Below are positions 32,990 through 44,675 of a stretch of DNA of 64,000 nt, piece by piece. Below the pieces are notes generated by a model. It was given only the letters and a program-made list of their open reading frames with translations, did no database searches and was not told where the DNA came from. The translations under genes were made by a program, and so were the position numbers. The first letter of the stretch is position 1. Every line of letters starts with the position of its first letter. The DNA comes from Strigamia acuminata (Eukaryota; Arthropoda; Chilopoda; Geophilomorpha; Linotaeniidae). The stretch spans positions 5,828,001-5,892,000 of the forward strand of contig OX442322.1 in assembly GCA_949358305.1 (NCBI GenBank), in the 5' to 3' direction.

Positions 32990-34600
32990 TTAATCTTGAC
33001 CTTTTTCGGTCTCCGTGGCGGGCTTTTGCCTATCCTTTGAAGAGGAACTTTTGCCACGTTTCTTGGCGGGAAGAGGTTCTTCCGGTTGTCGATCTATGAA
33101 GAATGCAGTGGTCGCGACAACTTCCGTGGTGACGGGCGTCTCGGGTGCTTTATCCCCTGCTTCAGGCTGATCAGTCAATCCGTCTTTTTCATTGATCATC
33201 CTTTTGAGATCTTCGTAGATGTCAATCACCGGGGGCAAAACCAGGATCCAGCCTTCGCATATTTGATTTCTCATCTCATCTGCGATTTTTCCCACAAGCA
33301 GATTCCAAAGGTGCTCCAAAATGTTGAAGCCCTCAAAGCGACGTGGATTCAAGATCATTTGCATGATCCTGGTCACGTATCCTACCGTTATTTGATCGGG
33401 AAGACCCGTAATCAATTGGCGAGAAATTATTATCGCAAGTCGAGCTACGATGGGGTAGTAGTATTCGACCTCCCAAACGAATAACTGTCCTATCTTGGTG
33501 TTCGGGGGAACTTGGTAGGGTTCGATTAAGAATTCGTTTGAAATCCCGTGTTCCGCGATATTTGGCATGGGAACTAACGCGGCTTCTTCCGTTTGGGTCG
33601 CATTATCTACGCAGACAACACTTGGCATTTTTTCCACACCCATTTGAAGACCAAGGGGCGTTCTTCGCGAATTCATAAATTCGGGATCCTCGTATACAGC
33701 TTTGCCATCGTTAGATAATAAAGCTTTACAAAGGTGGCAGGTTGCCCATTTTCGGGGTTGTGGATCGAACAACCCTTTAACCACAAATGAAACAAACTTG
33801 GGGTTCCAGGGTTGGATTTTTAATCGTCGTTTCGTTCCGAGACAATTACCGCACGATGCCAAATGGCATCCGGTCCCGGAGCCGGACATCCAGCCGACCC
33901 CGAAACAAAAAGGGCACGGTATTTCGCCCTTCGCGAGCTCCAAGTTGTCGTGTGGAATTCCCAATTCCAGGTCGCGATCGCAGGCGGCTTTTCGACGTAG
34001 TGCCTTTTCTTGCTTATTAGCTGCTCTTTGTTGAGCAGTCATCGGCTGCAGTTTGGGGGCTCTGGTGGACACAAACGTACGTTTCCCTCTAGCCGTATTA
34101 TATCTAGGAGTATACACTACTTTGCGCGAAGTCGTGGGTGGCGGCGAGTCGTAATGAACGTACTCTCGCTGTTTACGTTTGTTGTCTTGGTGGCGATTTC
34201 CCTCGGGATTTCGATTTGCCTCTAATTTGACAATCTCGTCCAGACTTCTCTCATGAGAGGTCGACGAATCTTCCATTCGACTCGTACTTGGTTTTTGGAT
34301 CGGCTGTAAAGGATGGCTTTTGGAGAAACTGTCCTTTTTTGGAATAATGAAGGTTTCTTGGGTAACCTCCATCGCCGTTTTGGGTACAGCCGTTTTTGGG
34401 CGAATTTCCTTTGGGAGGGCATCTGGGTTGTTTCGGGCCCAGGTTAATATGTCCCATCCTTTTTGGTCGAGTACAATAGGAGTGTTTGGCGCTCCCGGGA
34501 CCGTTACGATGGTCGGGTTGACTGTTGGCGTGTTTTCTTCCTCCGAAGAACTCGACTGAATCACTATTCGCCGCTTTTTAATCGGTATCTTCTTGACCAT
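32990..34600 (-). CDS. Gypsy-A2 ORF3: cysteine-cluster protein of unknown function
   Basis: The ORF is intact, 536 residues from ATG 34600, the same length as in Gypsy-A1, with about 20 to 25 substitutions noticed (for example EEENTP versus EEEDTP, CLGTKRR versus CLGSKRR). All cysteines of the cluster (CPFCFGVGW, CGNCLG, CHLCKALL) and the basic N-terminus are kept. The changes are mostly conservative and no stop or indel has arisen, although gag and pol of this copy are broken. It lies in the env position, preceded by a pyrimidine-rich tract ending in AG. Function is unknown; the cluster suggests zinc-dependent nucleic-acid or protein binding (inference). Confidence 0.86.
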   Translation of the reverse strand: MVKKIPIKKRRIVIQSSSSEEENTPTVNPTIVTVPGAPNTPIVLDQKGWDILTWARNNPDALPKEIRPKTAVPKTAMEVTQETFIIPKKDSFSKSHPLQPIQKPSTSRMEDSSTSHERSLDEIVKLEANRNPEGNRHQDNKRKQREYVHYDSPPPTTSRKVVYTPRYNTARGKRTFVSTRAPKLQPMTAQQRAANKQEKALRRKAACDRDLELGIPHDNLELAKGEIPCPFCFGVGWMSGSGTGCHLASCGNCLGTKRRLKIQPWNPKFVSFVVKGLFDPQPRKWATCHLCKALLSNDGKAVYEDPEFMNSRRTPLGLQMGVEKMPSVVCVDNATQTEEAALVPMPNIAEHGISNEFLIEPYQVPPNTKIGQLFVWEVEYYYPIVARLAIIISRQLITGLPDQITVGYVTRIMQMILNPRRFEGFNILEHLWNLLVGKIADEMRNQICEGWILVLPPVIDIYEDLKRMINEKDGLTDQPEAGDKAPETPVTTEVVATTAFFIDRQPEEPLPAKKRGKSSSSKDRQKPATETEKGQD

Positions 34601-35190
34601 AATTCTACAAATATAGAAAACGTTTTAGTTTTATTTGCAATACTTTTGTATGCGCGCGCCCTCTATTGAGAAAACGCGTAACTGAATTTACGAATTTTAT
34701 AATTATAATTCGTTATAACTTTATATTTTCGTGTATTGATAATTTTATCGAACTTACGAAAATGTTCTGCTTCTTTCAGAAGCGTGGCTTGTAGAATTAT
34801 AAGTGTAGTCGCCTCGACGACAACTTGGAGTTCAGAGCACGTGGCTTTCAAATCCTCCGCCGCTAATAAACGAATTCCGCTGGTTCGTATTTCTTCGAAT
34901 ATTCAAAGAAATTTCATGATATATATATATAACTCTATATGCATAACCATAATACCTGTATTTGTTGATTAATAGCTAACAATGTCAACGCGTTTGACCG
35001 TGATTTTTGTTGAATTCGACGAAGTTCTTCTTCTCTCACGTGTGTGTTAGAAGACTGAATATAGAACGAATCTTTTACTCTCCACCCGGGGTCATAATTT
35101 ATCAGGTGACTTCGCGAATTTCGATTTGAATATTCAATATCTGAATTAAATCAATATCTTTTAGAATATTCTTTTTATATTTAGAATCTT
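34601..35190 (-). other. Gypsy-A2 spacer between pol and ORF3
   Basis: 590-bp AT-rich counterpart of 9750-10340 with no gene. The TATA-like box of A1 reads TACAAAAG here. Confidence 0.65.
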
Positions 35191-38100
35191 TTAACGACGT
35201 TCTTGAATCATCTGTACAAAATCCGTTGTATATTTCGGATTTGGCTTCGAAGTTCTTTTCGGTCTCGAGATTATCTCCGGAAGGTCAGCTGTTCGCTTCC
35301 GTTTATTTGAGTTATTACTTCGTGAGTCGATAATCTCGTCTCCCTTTTCATTTGAGGTAGGAATTATTCTTTCTTCTTGTTCAAGACTTTCTTGCGGAAG
35401 TTCTTCCCTATCTTTTTCAAGATTTTCACGAGAGGTTTCTTCCATATCTTGATTATCTAATTCTTGTGAATTAGATTCGTTAAATTCGGAATTTGACGAC
35501 ATCCAATCAGGGTTTGGATGATCTTCCAGTTTTCCTTTTTTCTGACCCAGAGTCCATGTCTCAATCGGGTATGAAGGGATATACGGGGTGAGATCATCCG
35601 TATTTATTGATGGTTCAATTGAATCATCTAATAATTTTCGTAAGGCGTATGCACCTCCTGTTAATACGGCCGTGATTTCCCACGGTCCGTCTCGTTTTTC
35701 AGCAAATCCTTTAGTAATGCCTTTGTCTTGATTGGAAAGAATATGTGTATTCTTCCAGACTAAATCACCTACTAAATCACCAGACTAAATCACCAAATAT
35801 GAAATTTATTACGGTGAATTCTGTCGTGTTTCTCGTAATTTAGTTGGATCCTACGGTGCATTTCTTGGTGTGCTCTTCGTAAAATCCCGAGTAAATTAAA
35901 CACGAATTCCTCAGGGTTATTTTTATCGAATTTATTCGCATGTTGAATAATTCGCGGGTCGAAAGGTAGTGTTACTATTCTTCCCGTATTTAATAAAAAT
36001 GGCGTCGATTTGGTTGCTTCGGATTTTGCCGTTCTGGATGCAAATGCAAATTCATTCAGAAAACGTGGCCAGTGAGAGTGCACATCAGAATAAATTGCAA
36101 GCATTATTTTGATATCTCTGTTAGCCCGTTCTGTGGGGTTGGCCTGAGCATGATAAGGACTTATATGAGTCATTTTAATGTTATGCCTTTTGCAGAAACC
36201 CTCGTAAATGGTAGATGCAAACTGTTTTCCATTATCACTGATAATTTTCCTGGGGTATCCCCATCTATGTACGATATCACCTAACTTTGTTATAATTGCT
36301 TCACTTGAAGCTTTGCTTAATGGGGCTAATTCTACCCATTTAGTACATTGATCAATTCCTACTAAAATATATTTATGTTGGTGTTGACCAGCGGGTTTGG
36401 GACCCATGAAGTCTAAACAAAGAACTTCCCATGGCTGTGCCATGTTGTGAGGAGTATAACTCGCTCTGTGTTTGCGGTGTTGACTAGGTTTGTATTGTTG
36501 GCAATGAACACAACTACGAACATAATTACACGTGTCTTTGCTCATTTTAGGCCAATAATAGATGAGTTTTGCTCGTTCGAGCGTTTTACTCATCCCCGCG
36601 TGTCCACTCAACGGATGTCCGTGGCACGCGAACAACACTCGTCGTACTAAAGACGGTGGAATCACCGCTTTAAATCCGTTGCCGGAATCATTTAATTCTT
36701 CTTCAAATGTTGGTTTGAAGAAGATTAACATTTCAGAATCATTACTATTCTCATCTTCATTATCATGATTTTCTTTGAAATCTAGTTGGTAGCCTTTGAT
36801 GTCTTTCATCCATTGCTTGGTTTTCTTATTTTTCTTTTGCTCAACTTCATCTAATTTTAGATGAGTTATTATTTTTCTACATTCATAGTCTTTGAGCTGA
36901 GCTTCGATGATTTCTGCTCTGGTAGGAGGAACTATACTTAGTACTTCGGTTAACGCACTAAATAAAGTTTCTGGTTCTACATGACCTTTCTCCCCCTTTT
37001 CCAAAGAATTATTTAATTTTTTGGAATAATCAAACTTTACTGACACGTTTGTTAAGAACTGACAGGGTTTTGGTTCTTCTCTACGAGTAACTTCTTTATT
37101 TCCGTCCCACTCGGGCCAGAATTGAGTTATTTCTGTGGGTTCGATATAATCATCCTTTGGAATGTCTTCAATACTCAAAGGAGCTCTTGAAAATGCGTCT
37201 GCGACTTGATTTTGAGTACCACGACGATACTTAATTTTAAAGGCGCCGCATTGCAGTTTAATTGCCCATCGGCCAAAACGACCAGAAGTTTCTGGCGTTC
37301 CCATTAGCCATTTTAAGGCTTCTGCCATTGACTCCAAAGTAAATGACGTGTATTCTATGTAGGGTCGGAAACGTTCTACAGCCCACACTACAGCTAGACA
37401 CTCTAGTTCGGGAGTAGTGTAACGTTGCTCGGCTCCTCGAAGTACGCGACTAGCGTAAGCTACGGGTCTTGGAGTTTTAATCCATTTGTCCTTGTTTTTG
37501 TCAAGAAAGTCCACATCTTGGCATAACACCGCTCCTAATCCTGAATGTGAAGCGTCTGTTAGAATCACAAAGGGTTCGAGCATGTTAGGCATTAACAAAA
37601 CTTGAGTTTCGTCGCATAAGATGTCTTTAATTCTTTCGAAAGCGTCCATTTGCTCTTGTCCCCAGACAAAAGTTGCTTTCTCATGCATTATGCTAGTCAG
37701 TGGAGTAGCAATTTCACCGTGGTTAGGAATAAACTTCCTAAAGAAATTTGCCAACCCGTGAAACCTTTGAACATCTTTCGATGTTTTTGGGGTTGGAAAT
37801 TTTCGCACTGACGCGATTTTATCTGGATCTGGGGCCAATCCATTTGGGGTGATTAGGTGTCCCAGAAATTTTAGTGTAGTTCTGCCGAACTTAGACTTTT
37901 CTTTATTTACGGACAAGTTTGCTTTGTCTAGTCGTTCTAAGACATCTTTAATGTGACCGAGATGTTGGTCCCAGGTCTGAGAAAAGATAATTACATCGTC
38001 TAAATAGACTAATGCATGTTTATATAACGCGTCACCCATAACTTGTTCCATTAGGGCTTGAAATGTACAAGGCGCGTTACATAACCCAAATGGCATACGT

Positions 38101-39563
38101 ACAAATTGATAGTTGCCTTTCGGAGTATAGAAAGCAGTTTTCTGCTTATCTTCGTCTTCCATCTCTACTTGATAATATCCTTTTGTAAGATCAAGTGAGG
38201 TGAAGTATTTTGCCTGATTAGTATTGTGCATGAGCAAATCAATACTGGGCATTTGGATGGCATTGATTTCGGTGATCGCATTTAGCCATCGGAAATCAAT
38301 GCATAACCTATATGTGCCATTTGGTTTGGCAACTATTACGGGATGACTTATGTAAGGTCCCGTAGATTTCTCAATGAGATTCTCTGCTTCTAGCTCTTCA
38401 ACTAGTTTGGTCATAATTGCAATTTTAGCTGGATTGTACATGCGAAACGGTTGTTTTTTCCATTTCGCGTCCTTTTTAAACGTAATTTTATGTTTAGCAA
38501 GGTTCGTACAACCAACTTTGTCCCGAAAGACGTGCTTGATTCCGGAAATTACTTCTAGTAATTTGGCCTTTTCCTCGTCGGAGCAATCACAATCTTTCAC
38601 CAACAATTCTTCCCAATTGTCGGGTGTATGAGTGACTGTTCCGTCGTCTTTCAGTGTGCGTAACCTCGCTAGACTGTCATTAAATTCGTTATCTACGTAA
38701 GGCGCAGTCCAACCAGGTTTGTTGTCACAGTCAAATACAGCTCGTGCTGGATTTAAATTAATTGTTGTACGACGCATAAAATTGTGCCCTAAAATTAGGC
38801 CACACACATTTCGGTCTAAAATGATGAAATTCATTGGAGTGAATTCTACTCCATCTGCCCATTGAACACAAAGGGTTATTTGTCCTAGAGGGATATGAGT
38901 TATACCGACGGCACACACTTTCATATTTCGTGGACAATCTTGAATGAAGTCAGGAGAAGCACAAGTACTATCAAGTAATTGTAATCCAATAAAACATTGG
39001 GTGGCTCCTGAATCCATTAAAGCATTATAGGTGAGTCCACCTATTGTTATTTTCATTCGGGGGTCGTCGACACTGTTTCCCAAACGTTTGATGCGTTCAA
39101 CTACTTCAGCTCTTTTGAGCTGATGTTCTTTGACATATTTACGAAGTCTATGATGTCTAGATAATTTCGAGGAGATATCTAAATTTTCCATCATTGCCTC
39201 CAAACTTTCGCATACTCCTCCACTAGAACTAGTGGTTTCCTCTCGAACAGGAGGATTTATAGCGTCTTCGATTATTGCATTCAAGGACTCTCGCCAAGAT
39301 TCGTCCCCCTTATCCGCAGGAAAGAGGTCGTCATCGAATGATGTAAATGGATTTTCGGTCTCTTCCATCGAAAAAGGAGTGTTGGGATAAGGTTCCTTAA
39401 ATACATACTTTGGATTCCTTTTCCTAGTTTTACGATTAGGTCTTTTAATTTCCTCATCCTGAATTACTAATTTATTCAGGGTTTCGTTTAGAACATTTTC
39501 TATTTCAGAGGACAATGTACTGCTCTGGTCTTTTAGGGGGTTTTCAGTAACCCCCTCTATTAG
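35191..39563 (-). pseudogene. pol: Gypsy-A2 Pol, broken near the C-terminus
   Basis: The pol frame is open from the frameshift site to a TGA at 35792-35790, giving a stretch of at least 1241 codons with protease (ALMDSGAT), RT (VYLDDVIIF), RNase H, the integrase HHCC module and DDE motifs (SDNGKQF, TERANRD). It breaks at FHIW because a GGTGATTTAGT unit is present three times at about 35764-35800, replacing a segment present once in Gypsy-A1. The C-terminal tail (RSNNSNKRKR to IQERR) continues in another frame to 35191. In RNase H the Asp of ESDAEALKW in A1 is Met here (ESMAEALKW), probably removing a catalytic acid. The codon that is TGA in A1 is CGA here. Confidence 0.9.
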
Positions 39564-39569
39564 TTTTTT
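39535..39569 (-). promoter_or_regulatory. -1 ribosomal frameshift signal (gag-pol), Gypsy-A2
   Basis: On the minus strand A AAA AAC (39569-39563) precedes the gag stop TAA (39562-39560). A perfect hairpin AGGGGGTT / AACCCCCT follows (39556-39549 and 39542-39535). The loop is actgaa versus gccgaa in Gypsy-A1. Confidence 0.88.
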
Positions 39570-41641
39570 GGAGCCGATGGACCTTCAATCGCCAAAGGCG
39601 GAGTGGTCGCATTTTTTGGATCCAAAAATTTAGTGAATAAATCCGACATGGATTTTGTCATACTAGTTTGCATAGTAGTTTTGAAGTCTTCAAGTTTTTG
39701 GTCCAAAGATTCAGCGGTTACCCAATTTTGTCTCTGTCTTTTAAAAAGATCAGAGGCGGGATTGGTATTGATATTATTACCAGTACCTTGGGGCTTGTCC
39801 TGAACAAATTTTCTTTTTTGCAGCGACGGACATTCCCTCTTAAAGTGTCCTGGTTGATTGCAATGGAAACATTTTCCAGTTGCTTTCTCCGATAGGGCAC
39901 ATACCATGTTGTTGAATCCAACATCATTTTCAATATTGTCTGTCTCGTCAGATTCCATAGGTACAACTTCTGGTTCGGCGTTCAACGTCTGAGTAGATCG
40001 TATGAGTGGGCGCGAACTCCTGGCATCTTTACCTTTTTGAGTATTTGACGGGACAGTTTCGTCCTCTTTATTGGCAATAGTGTCCACACTAGCATTTTGG
40101 GCTTCAAAAAGAGCCCTATTCTGCCTGACAAATTGAAATATGTCATTGAATGATTCTTCATAGAGACCTCTATCGATTATTCGATTGTAACTAACTAAGT
40201 TCAAATTCTCGAGAAGAGTGGGAGCTTCATCTCTTTTTGAATAAGATCCTTGAGCTTGTTTAAATCTCAAAAGAAATGTATAAAGTGGCTCTTCTGGGCC
40301 CTGGATTAAATTTCGAAGCTTTCAGGCTCGAGTGACAGGGATCATGTCAAACTCCGCCAAAAACAACTTTTCGAAAGTTTTCCAGTCAACAAATTTGTCA
40401 ATGTTATCGGTATGCCATTCGTGGGCTATACCAGATAAATAAGTTGGTATTCCGCGTTTTACCATCTCGTCTAGAGTTAAACCTTTAGCGACAGCGACTG
40501 TTTTGGCTGTAGCCAAAAATTTAGCCACGTCCTTCTGTTTTCCATCGAAAACAGGCATATCCTGACCTTTGAAAAAGGTCTTGTTTGAATTGTTTGCATT
40601 ATTATTTTGCTGTGAATTATTCTGCATAAATTGTTGTACTTGATGTGCACAATCAGTTTGAATATTTCGCACATGGGTAAGGATGGCTCCCAAGTCGTCG
40701 GTGGAAAATCTCGCTTGAGATGAACTACCAGCGGAGGATGCCAAACCAGAATTATGTTCAAAATTGGGCAGATTTCCCTTAGGGATCTGATTGTCCTGGG
40801 GGATTTCTTTCCTTGGAGGAACATGATTCTCATACTGTGTATGATTACCAGATGGTACATGTTGTCCATGTGGAACACTACTTTTATTTTGTACACGTTC
40901 TGGGGGTGTCTGATTTGAACGAGTCTTACCCGCCGGTAAATTTTGAATAACGGGGGATGGTGAGATCGGATCGGATCTCCTCGGAGTTCGATTTGACACT
41001 CTTTTTGACTGCGTTGGGGGGACAAACTGTCCTTTTCCCGGTGTCGGGGGGACATAATGTCTATTTCCAGATGCTGGAGTAACGTACTGTCTATGCCCTG
41101 AAGTTTGGGGGATAAAACCCAAATTATTATTGTTAATCGTTCGATTAACACTAGTCGATCTAGACCTTGGTTTGGCTAGATTTAAAGGACTATTAGAACT
41201 GGGTGTTCTTTGTCCAGAACTTTGTTGACTACGGGATCGGCTAAACGATGGTTCGCGTACCATTCTATCGTTTAGCTGTGGAGTCGACACTATCCGGGCT
41301 TGATATCCCAACCTTTTTTTAGGAGAGGGAAAGTCCAGTTTACGATTCGTGGGAATCGTTTTTCGTGGGGTTCGGTGTGAAGTCCGCGAATGCCGACTTT
41401 CATTTTCCGACCCTTCACCTTCATCAGGCCTAATTCTTTGATTTCTTTTCTCAAGTACGCGTACATGATTAACCGCTTCGGTTATGGTTTTGAAATCAGC
41501 CCGATTCAGATTATAAAGTAGACAGTACTCTGTCAAATCGTCCGGAATTAAATCCGTTTGGTCTTCGAGTCGGACGTAACTATTTTCCAAGTTTTCCTCC
41601 TCGACTTCTCGTTCATTCATATGAATGTTTTCATCAGACAT
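39560..41641 (-). pseudogene. gag: Gypsy-A2 Gag with one nonsense codon
   Basis: The start is ATG 41641 (MSDENIHMNE) and the stop TAA 39562-39560. The frame matches Gypsy-A1 Gag throughout, but TGA at 40324-40322 replaces the CGA that encodes Arg in A1 (after IPVTRA), a C-to-T change at a CpG. It lacks about ten residues of the short TSGNRQ-type repeat region present in A1. The core domain and CCHC knuckle CFHCNQPGHFKREC are preserved after the stop. Without readthrough it would yield only a truncated Gag lacking the knuckle. Confidence 0.9.
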
Positions 41642-42427
41642 AATAAAAGTTTTAAATCCTTTATTACTAAAGAACGATAACACTCTTTATAAAAATACAC
41701 TTCAAAATAACAATACACTTCGATAAGGTTAAGTTTAAACTCCACGTGGTGGTTAAACGTGTTAAACTATCGACAAACTTTAAACAATCAAATGAATCCT
41801 ACTACAAGTAAACTAGCGTCGGGTGAGAATGCGCTTTAAACTATTTGTTAAAATAATAGATGAAATACACTTAACTTTCGCTGGTTTACGGCGTGGAAAA
41901 TTCGAATCGGGACTGAACGGGACGGCGTGGTCAAGATGGCTACTGGAGCACGTGTCTGCAGGTCTGGTCTGGATACGAATGGTCGTCTGTAATCTGGATC
42001 CGCGTGGTATCGAGGATCGATAATCCTTTAATCCCTCGATATTTTATTGGTGGAAAGTTATTTTATCCAATGATAAAATGGGAACTAATCCTTTATTTTA
42101 GTAGTTTTCTACTACGTCCGCACTTTGGCCTGGTCAATCTCGTTATTGATTGGATATTTCGTTCGAAAATATTCAACTAACATTGAAATTTTACCAAGCC
42201 TTTTTTCGTGAAAAATTAAAATTAATTTTACTTCGAATTTAAGTGTTTTTTCAACACAACGAAACTTTCCCTTTAATGTTAGAGTTCTCCCGAATCCCAA
42301 CGTTCTTAAAGAGAATTCTCTACTTCGCAAAAGCAGAAACATATAAAATGTTTTGAAATGTTATAATCTTTATTTATCTCAATTTTCACTTTTATTTAAA
42401 TTCGATAAATTTAAAACTGTGCAACCT
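41642..42427 (-). other. Gypsy-A2 untranslated leader
   Basis: 786-nt leader, counterpart of 2493-3279. No gene is supported. Confidence 0.75.
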
Positions 42428-42445
42428 ATCTCGGTGGGACCTCCA
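42428..42445 (-). other. Gypsy-A2 primer-binding site, tRNA-Gln variant
   Basis: Minus-strand TGGAGGTCCCACCGAGAT, 2 nt from the LTR. It differs at one base from the Gypsy-A1 PBS. The variant base matches the acceptor stem I recall for the tRNA-Gln(TTG) isoacceptor, whereas A1 matches tRNA-Gln(CTG). Confidence 0.75.
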
Positions 42446-42447
42446 CG

Positions 42448-44098
42448 TGTGACGGTGACGACCACAACTCCTATCGCATGATAGTACCGGGTATAAGTCG
42501 CGGGAATAAGTGATTAATACGAGATAAAATAAAGACAACAAGTTTCTCAAAACACTACATTTATTGTTGTCAAACAATAGAATCAAATCTAAAAGTTATA
42601 CAAATTCTAATGCCGACATTTGGCAAGTTAAATACAAGTTAAACTATACATGAAATTGGCTGTAAAACAGCCCTAAAATAATATGATTACGGTTATTGGT
42701 GATCCGGGGTTCGGGAACGGCAAAACGCCCGCTCGACCGAGTATAGATGTCATCAGATAGCCGGGCTGGCTGTGTCCTCGCGACTTCCGTCGGCGCTTCG
42801 TAATCGTGGAACTGCTTCGTTCGCGTTCCGGGTTCGTATGGTGTAATGGTCCGTGTAATGTTGTTTTGGTTCGATCCGAGAGGTGCGGTTGACTCATGTG
42901 CACCGCCACAACTAGGGTTGGAAATTGGTAATGAATAAATGAAGTCATTTATTCGCCAAGGTTCCGCTTGCGAATTATATTTAATTCGCGATGTTGTGAG
43001 TTTAATAAATTAACTCAATAAATTGTATTCAATTTATTGTTACGAATTTGATTCGTCATACAGTGAAATAAGTCTTGTGACTTACTTCGGTTGTTAACTT
43101 GTTGCCAAGTTTAAACAATTAAGGTGTATTTATCAACTACAAAATATAATAAAGGTTAAACATCGCAACACACAATTGCCGTCAAAGTTCGCCTTGCTGA
43201 GCAGAACAGTATCGCGCGTGCCCTAAATAACAGTGCGGTGAGAGACGGCACTGGTATTCAGGGGGATATAGCCCGCAGTTCTGCACAACAGAATTAACCA
43301 CCCGAGATACTACTCGTAAGTAGACTGCTTTGGCACCATCACCGAAGAGATATAACTTTCCCAAACACATAGTGCTACTGGCGGTAACTGCATGTTTTGC
43401 ATGCAGACTGCTTTGGCACCATCAGGTGATGGAGTCAATCTCTTTCAGTAACAGTGCTACTGACGGTTACTAAATACTTTGGTATCACACGTGATTCTAT
43501 TGTCCGACCACGAGGATACTTATGCGGGAGGCTTTCTCCTCGGCAAGACCGTTTGACGGAAACATTAACAGTCCGAACTTCGCCTTCAGTTGACGGGGGT
43601 TGCATGGTTCAGCAGAGCCATGCTATGCATGGACCGGTAGGCCCATGCCCTGAGTAAGAAACAGTTATTTGACATGCGGAACATACCAAATAACCAGAAA
43701 TCAAGAACTAACTTAACTTCCTGTTGTCAGGGAGTTTTATACTCGGTGGGATTAAGTTCCACCAATCTCGTATCGCAGGAAGTGGATACGGAGATGCAAA
43801 TTGGGATTATGCTAATCTTTTAGCACAAACCGGAACTGGATACCGGGGACAGGAAATGGATACACAGAACGGAAATACATTCGAAACCGTGTTTCTCGTC
43901 ATGTACCCGTGATAAAGCAAGAATACCTGCTTTATCTTATTTGAATATTGATAATATAACTTTATATTATCGATTTAGATTACATTTATTGTAATAAATA
44001 TAATAATATGTTTGCAAACTATTTCTGCGGAGAATAGTAAGTTCGAGGTTGAATTTGCCGCTAGTACTAGTGGCGCCATCTATTGCTAATTTGTCACA
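42448..44098 (-). repeat. Gypsy-A2 5' LTR
   Basis: 1651-bp partner of 30972-32622, with a handful of substitutions (for example gcgactt versus gcggctt). It is flanked outside by the duplicated tctt. Confidence 0.95.
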
Positions 44099-44381
44099 TC
44101 TTACAAATTCAAACAATAATTTTATATACATAAAAGGCAATTGTCATTTGAATCAAATAAATTATTACATTTATATGGGGCTTATAAAGAAATACAACAA
44201 TTGCACAAGCTATAAGATCAAAAATAAACAAATACTTTCTTTAATCATATCAACAGCAAATTAAACTATTTTCACACTGCACATAAGATATGACAATTAG
44301 ACATAACAATGGTTATTTTTCACATTGTTTATGCACGACATTTCAACCAATGGATAACTTTTTATTTACAAAATGCTAACA
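44099..44381 (-). repeat. Copia-C 3' LTR, proximal part
   Basis: Matches 58307-58589. Minus-strand start TGTTAGCATTTTG at 44381. The first four bases (44099-44102) are the Gypsy-A2 target duplication. Confidence 0.93.
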
Positions 44382-44675
44382 AGCGCCCCCTTAAATCAAA
44401 GTTGTCCATCAGTTGATAACAACAAACTGGCACCGTGTCACGGCAGGTACCAACGCTTCACAAGGTTACCTGTGCCCGGCCGCGATCCATACAGATACTG
44501 CAGCATGGCCCAGGTACATGTGCCCGACCGTGATCCGAGTACGGATTCTGCCACATGGTCAGATGACACATGAACCCGACCGCGACCTGTATGGATTCTG
44601 CAGCATGGCCAGACACACAGGCTCCTGCATACCAAATCCATGCCATGACACAATACCATGGCCCGCATTAAACGG
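44382..44675 (-). other. Copia-C 3' UTR with PPT and a small tandem repeat
   Basis: The polypurine tract (minus strand, AAGGGGGCGCT) lies at 44382-44392 beside the LTR. At about 44467-44625 there are three diverged tandem units of about 50-55 bp, each with a CCCG-CCG-GATC-like start and a TCTGC--CATGG core. No gene is supported. Confidence 0.7.

Larger units (their letters stand above)
30972..44098 (-). mobile_element. Gypsy-A2: full-length Ty3/gypsy element with a third ORF
   Basis: 13127 bp, LTRs 30972-32622 (3') and 42448-44098 (5'), each 1651 bp, with target duplication tctt at 30968-30971 and 44099-44102. It is collinear with Gypsy-A1: tRNA-Gln PBS, leader, gag, frameshift signal, pol, spacer, ORF3, PPT. 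Gag has one nonsense codon and pol has a local duplication that breaks the frame, while ORF3 is open. Only about five differences were noticed between the LTRs. Confidence 0.95.
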
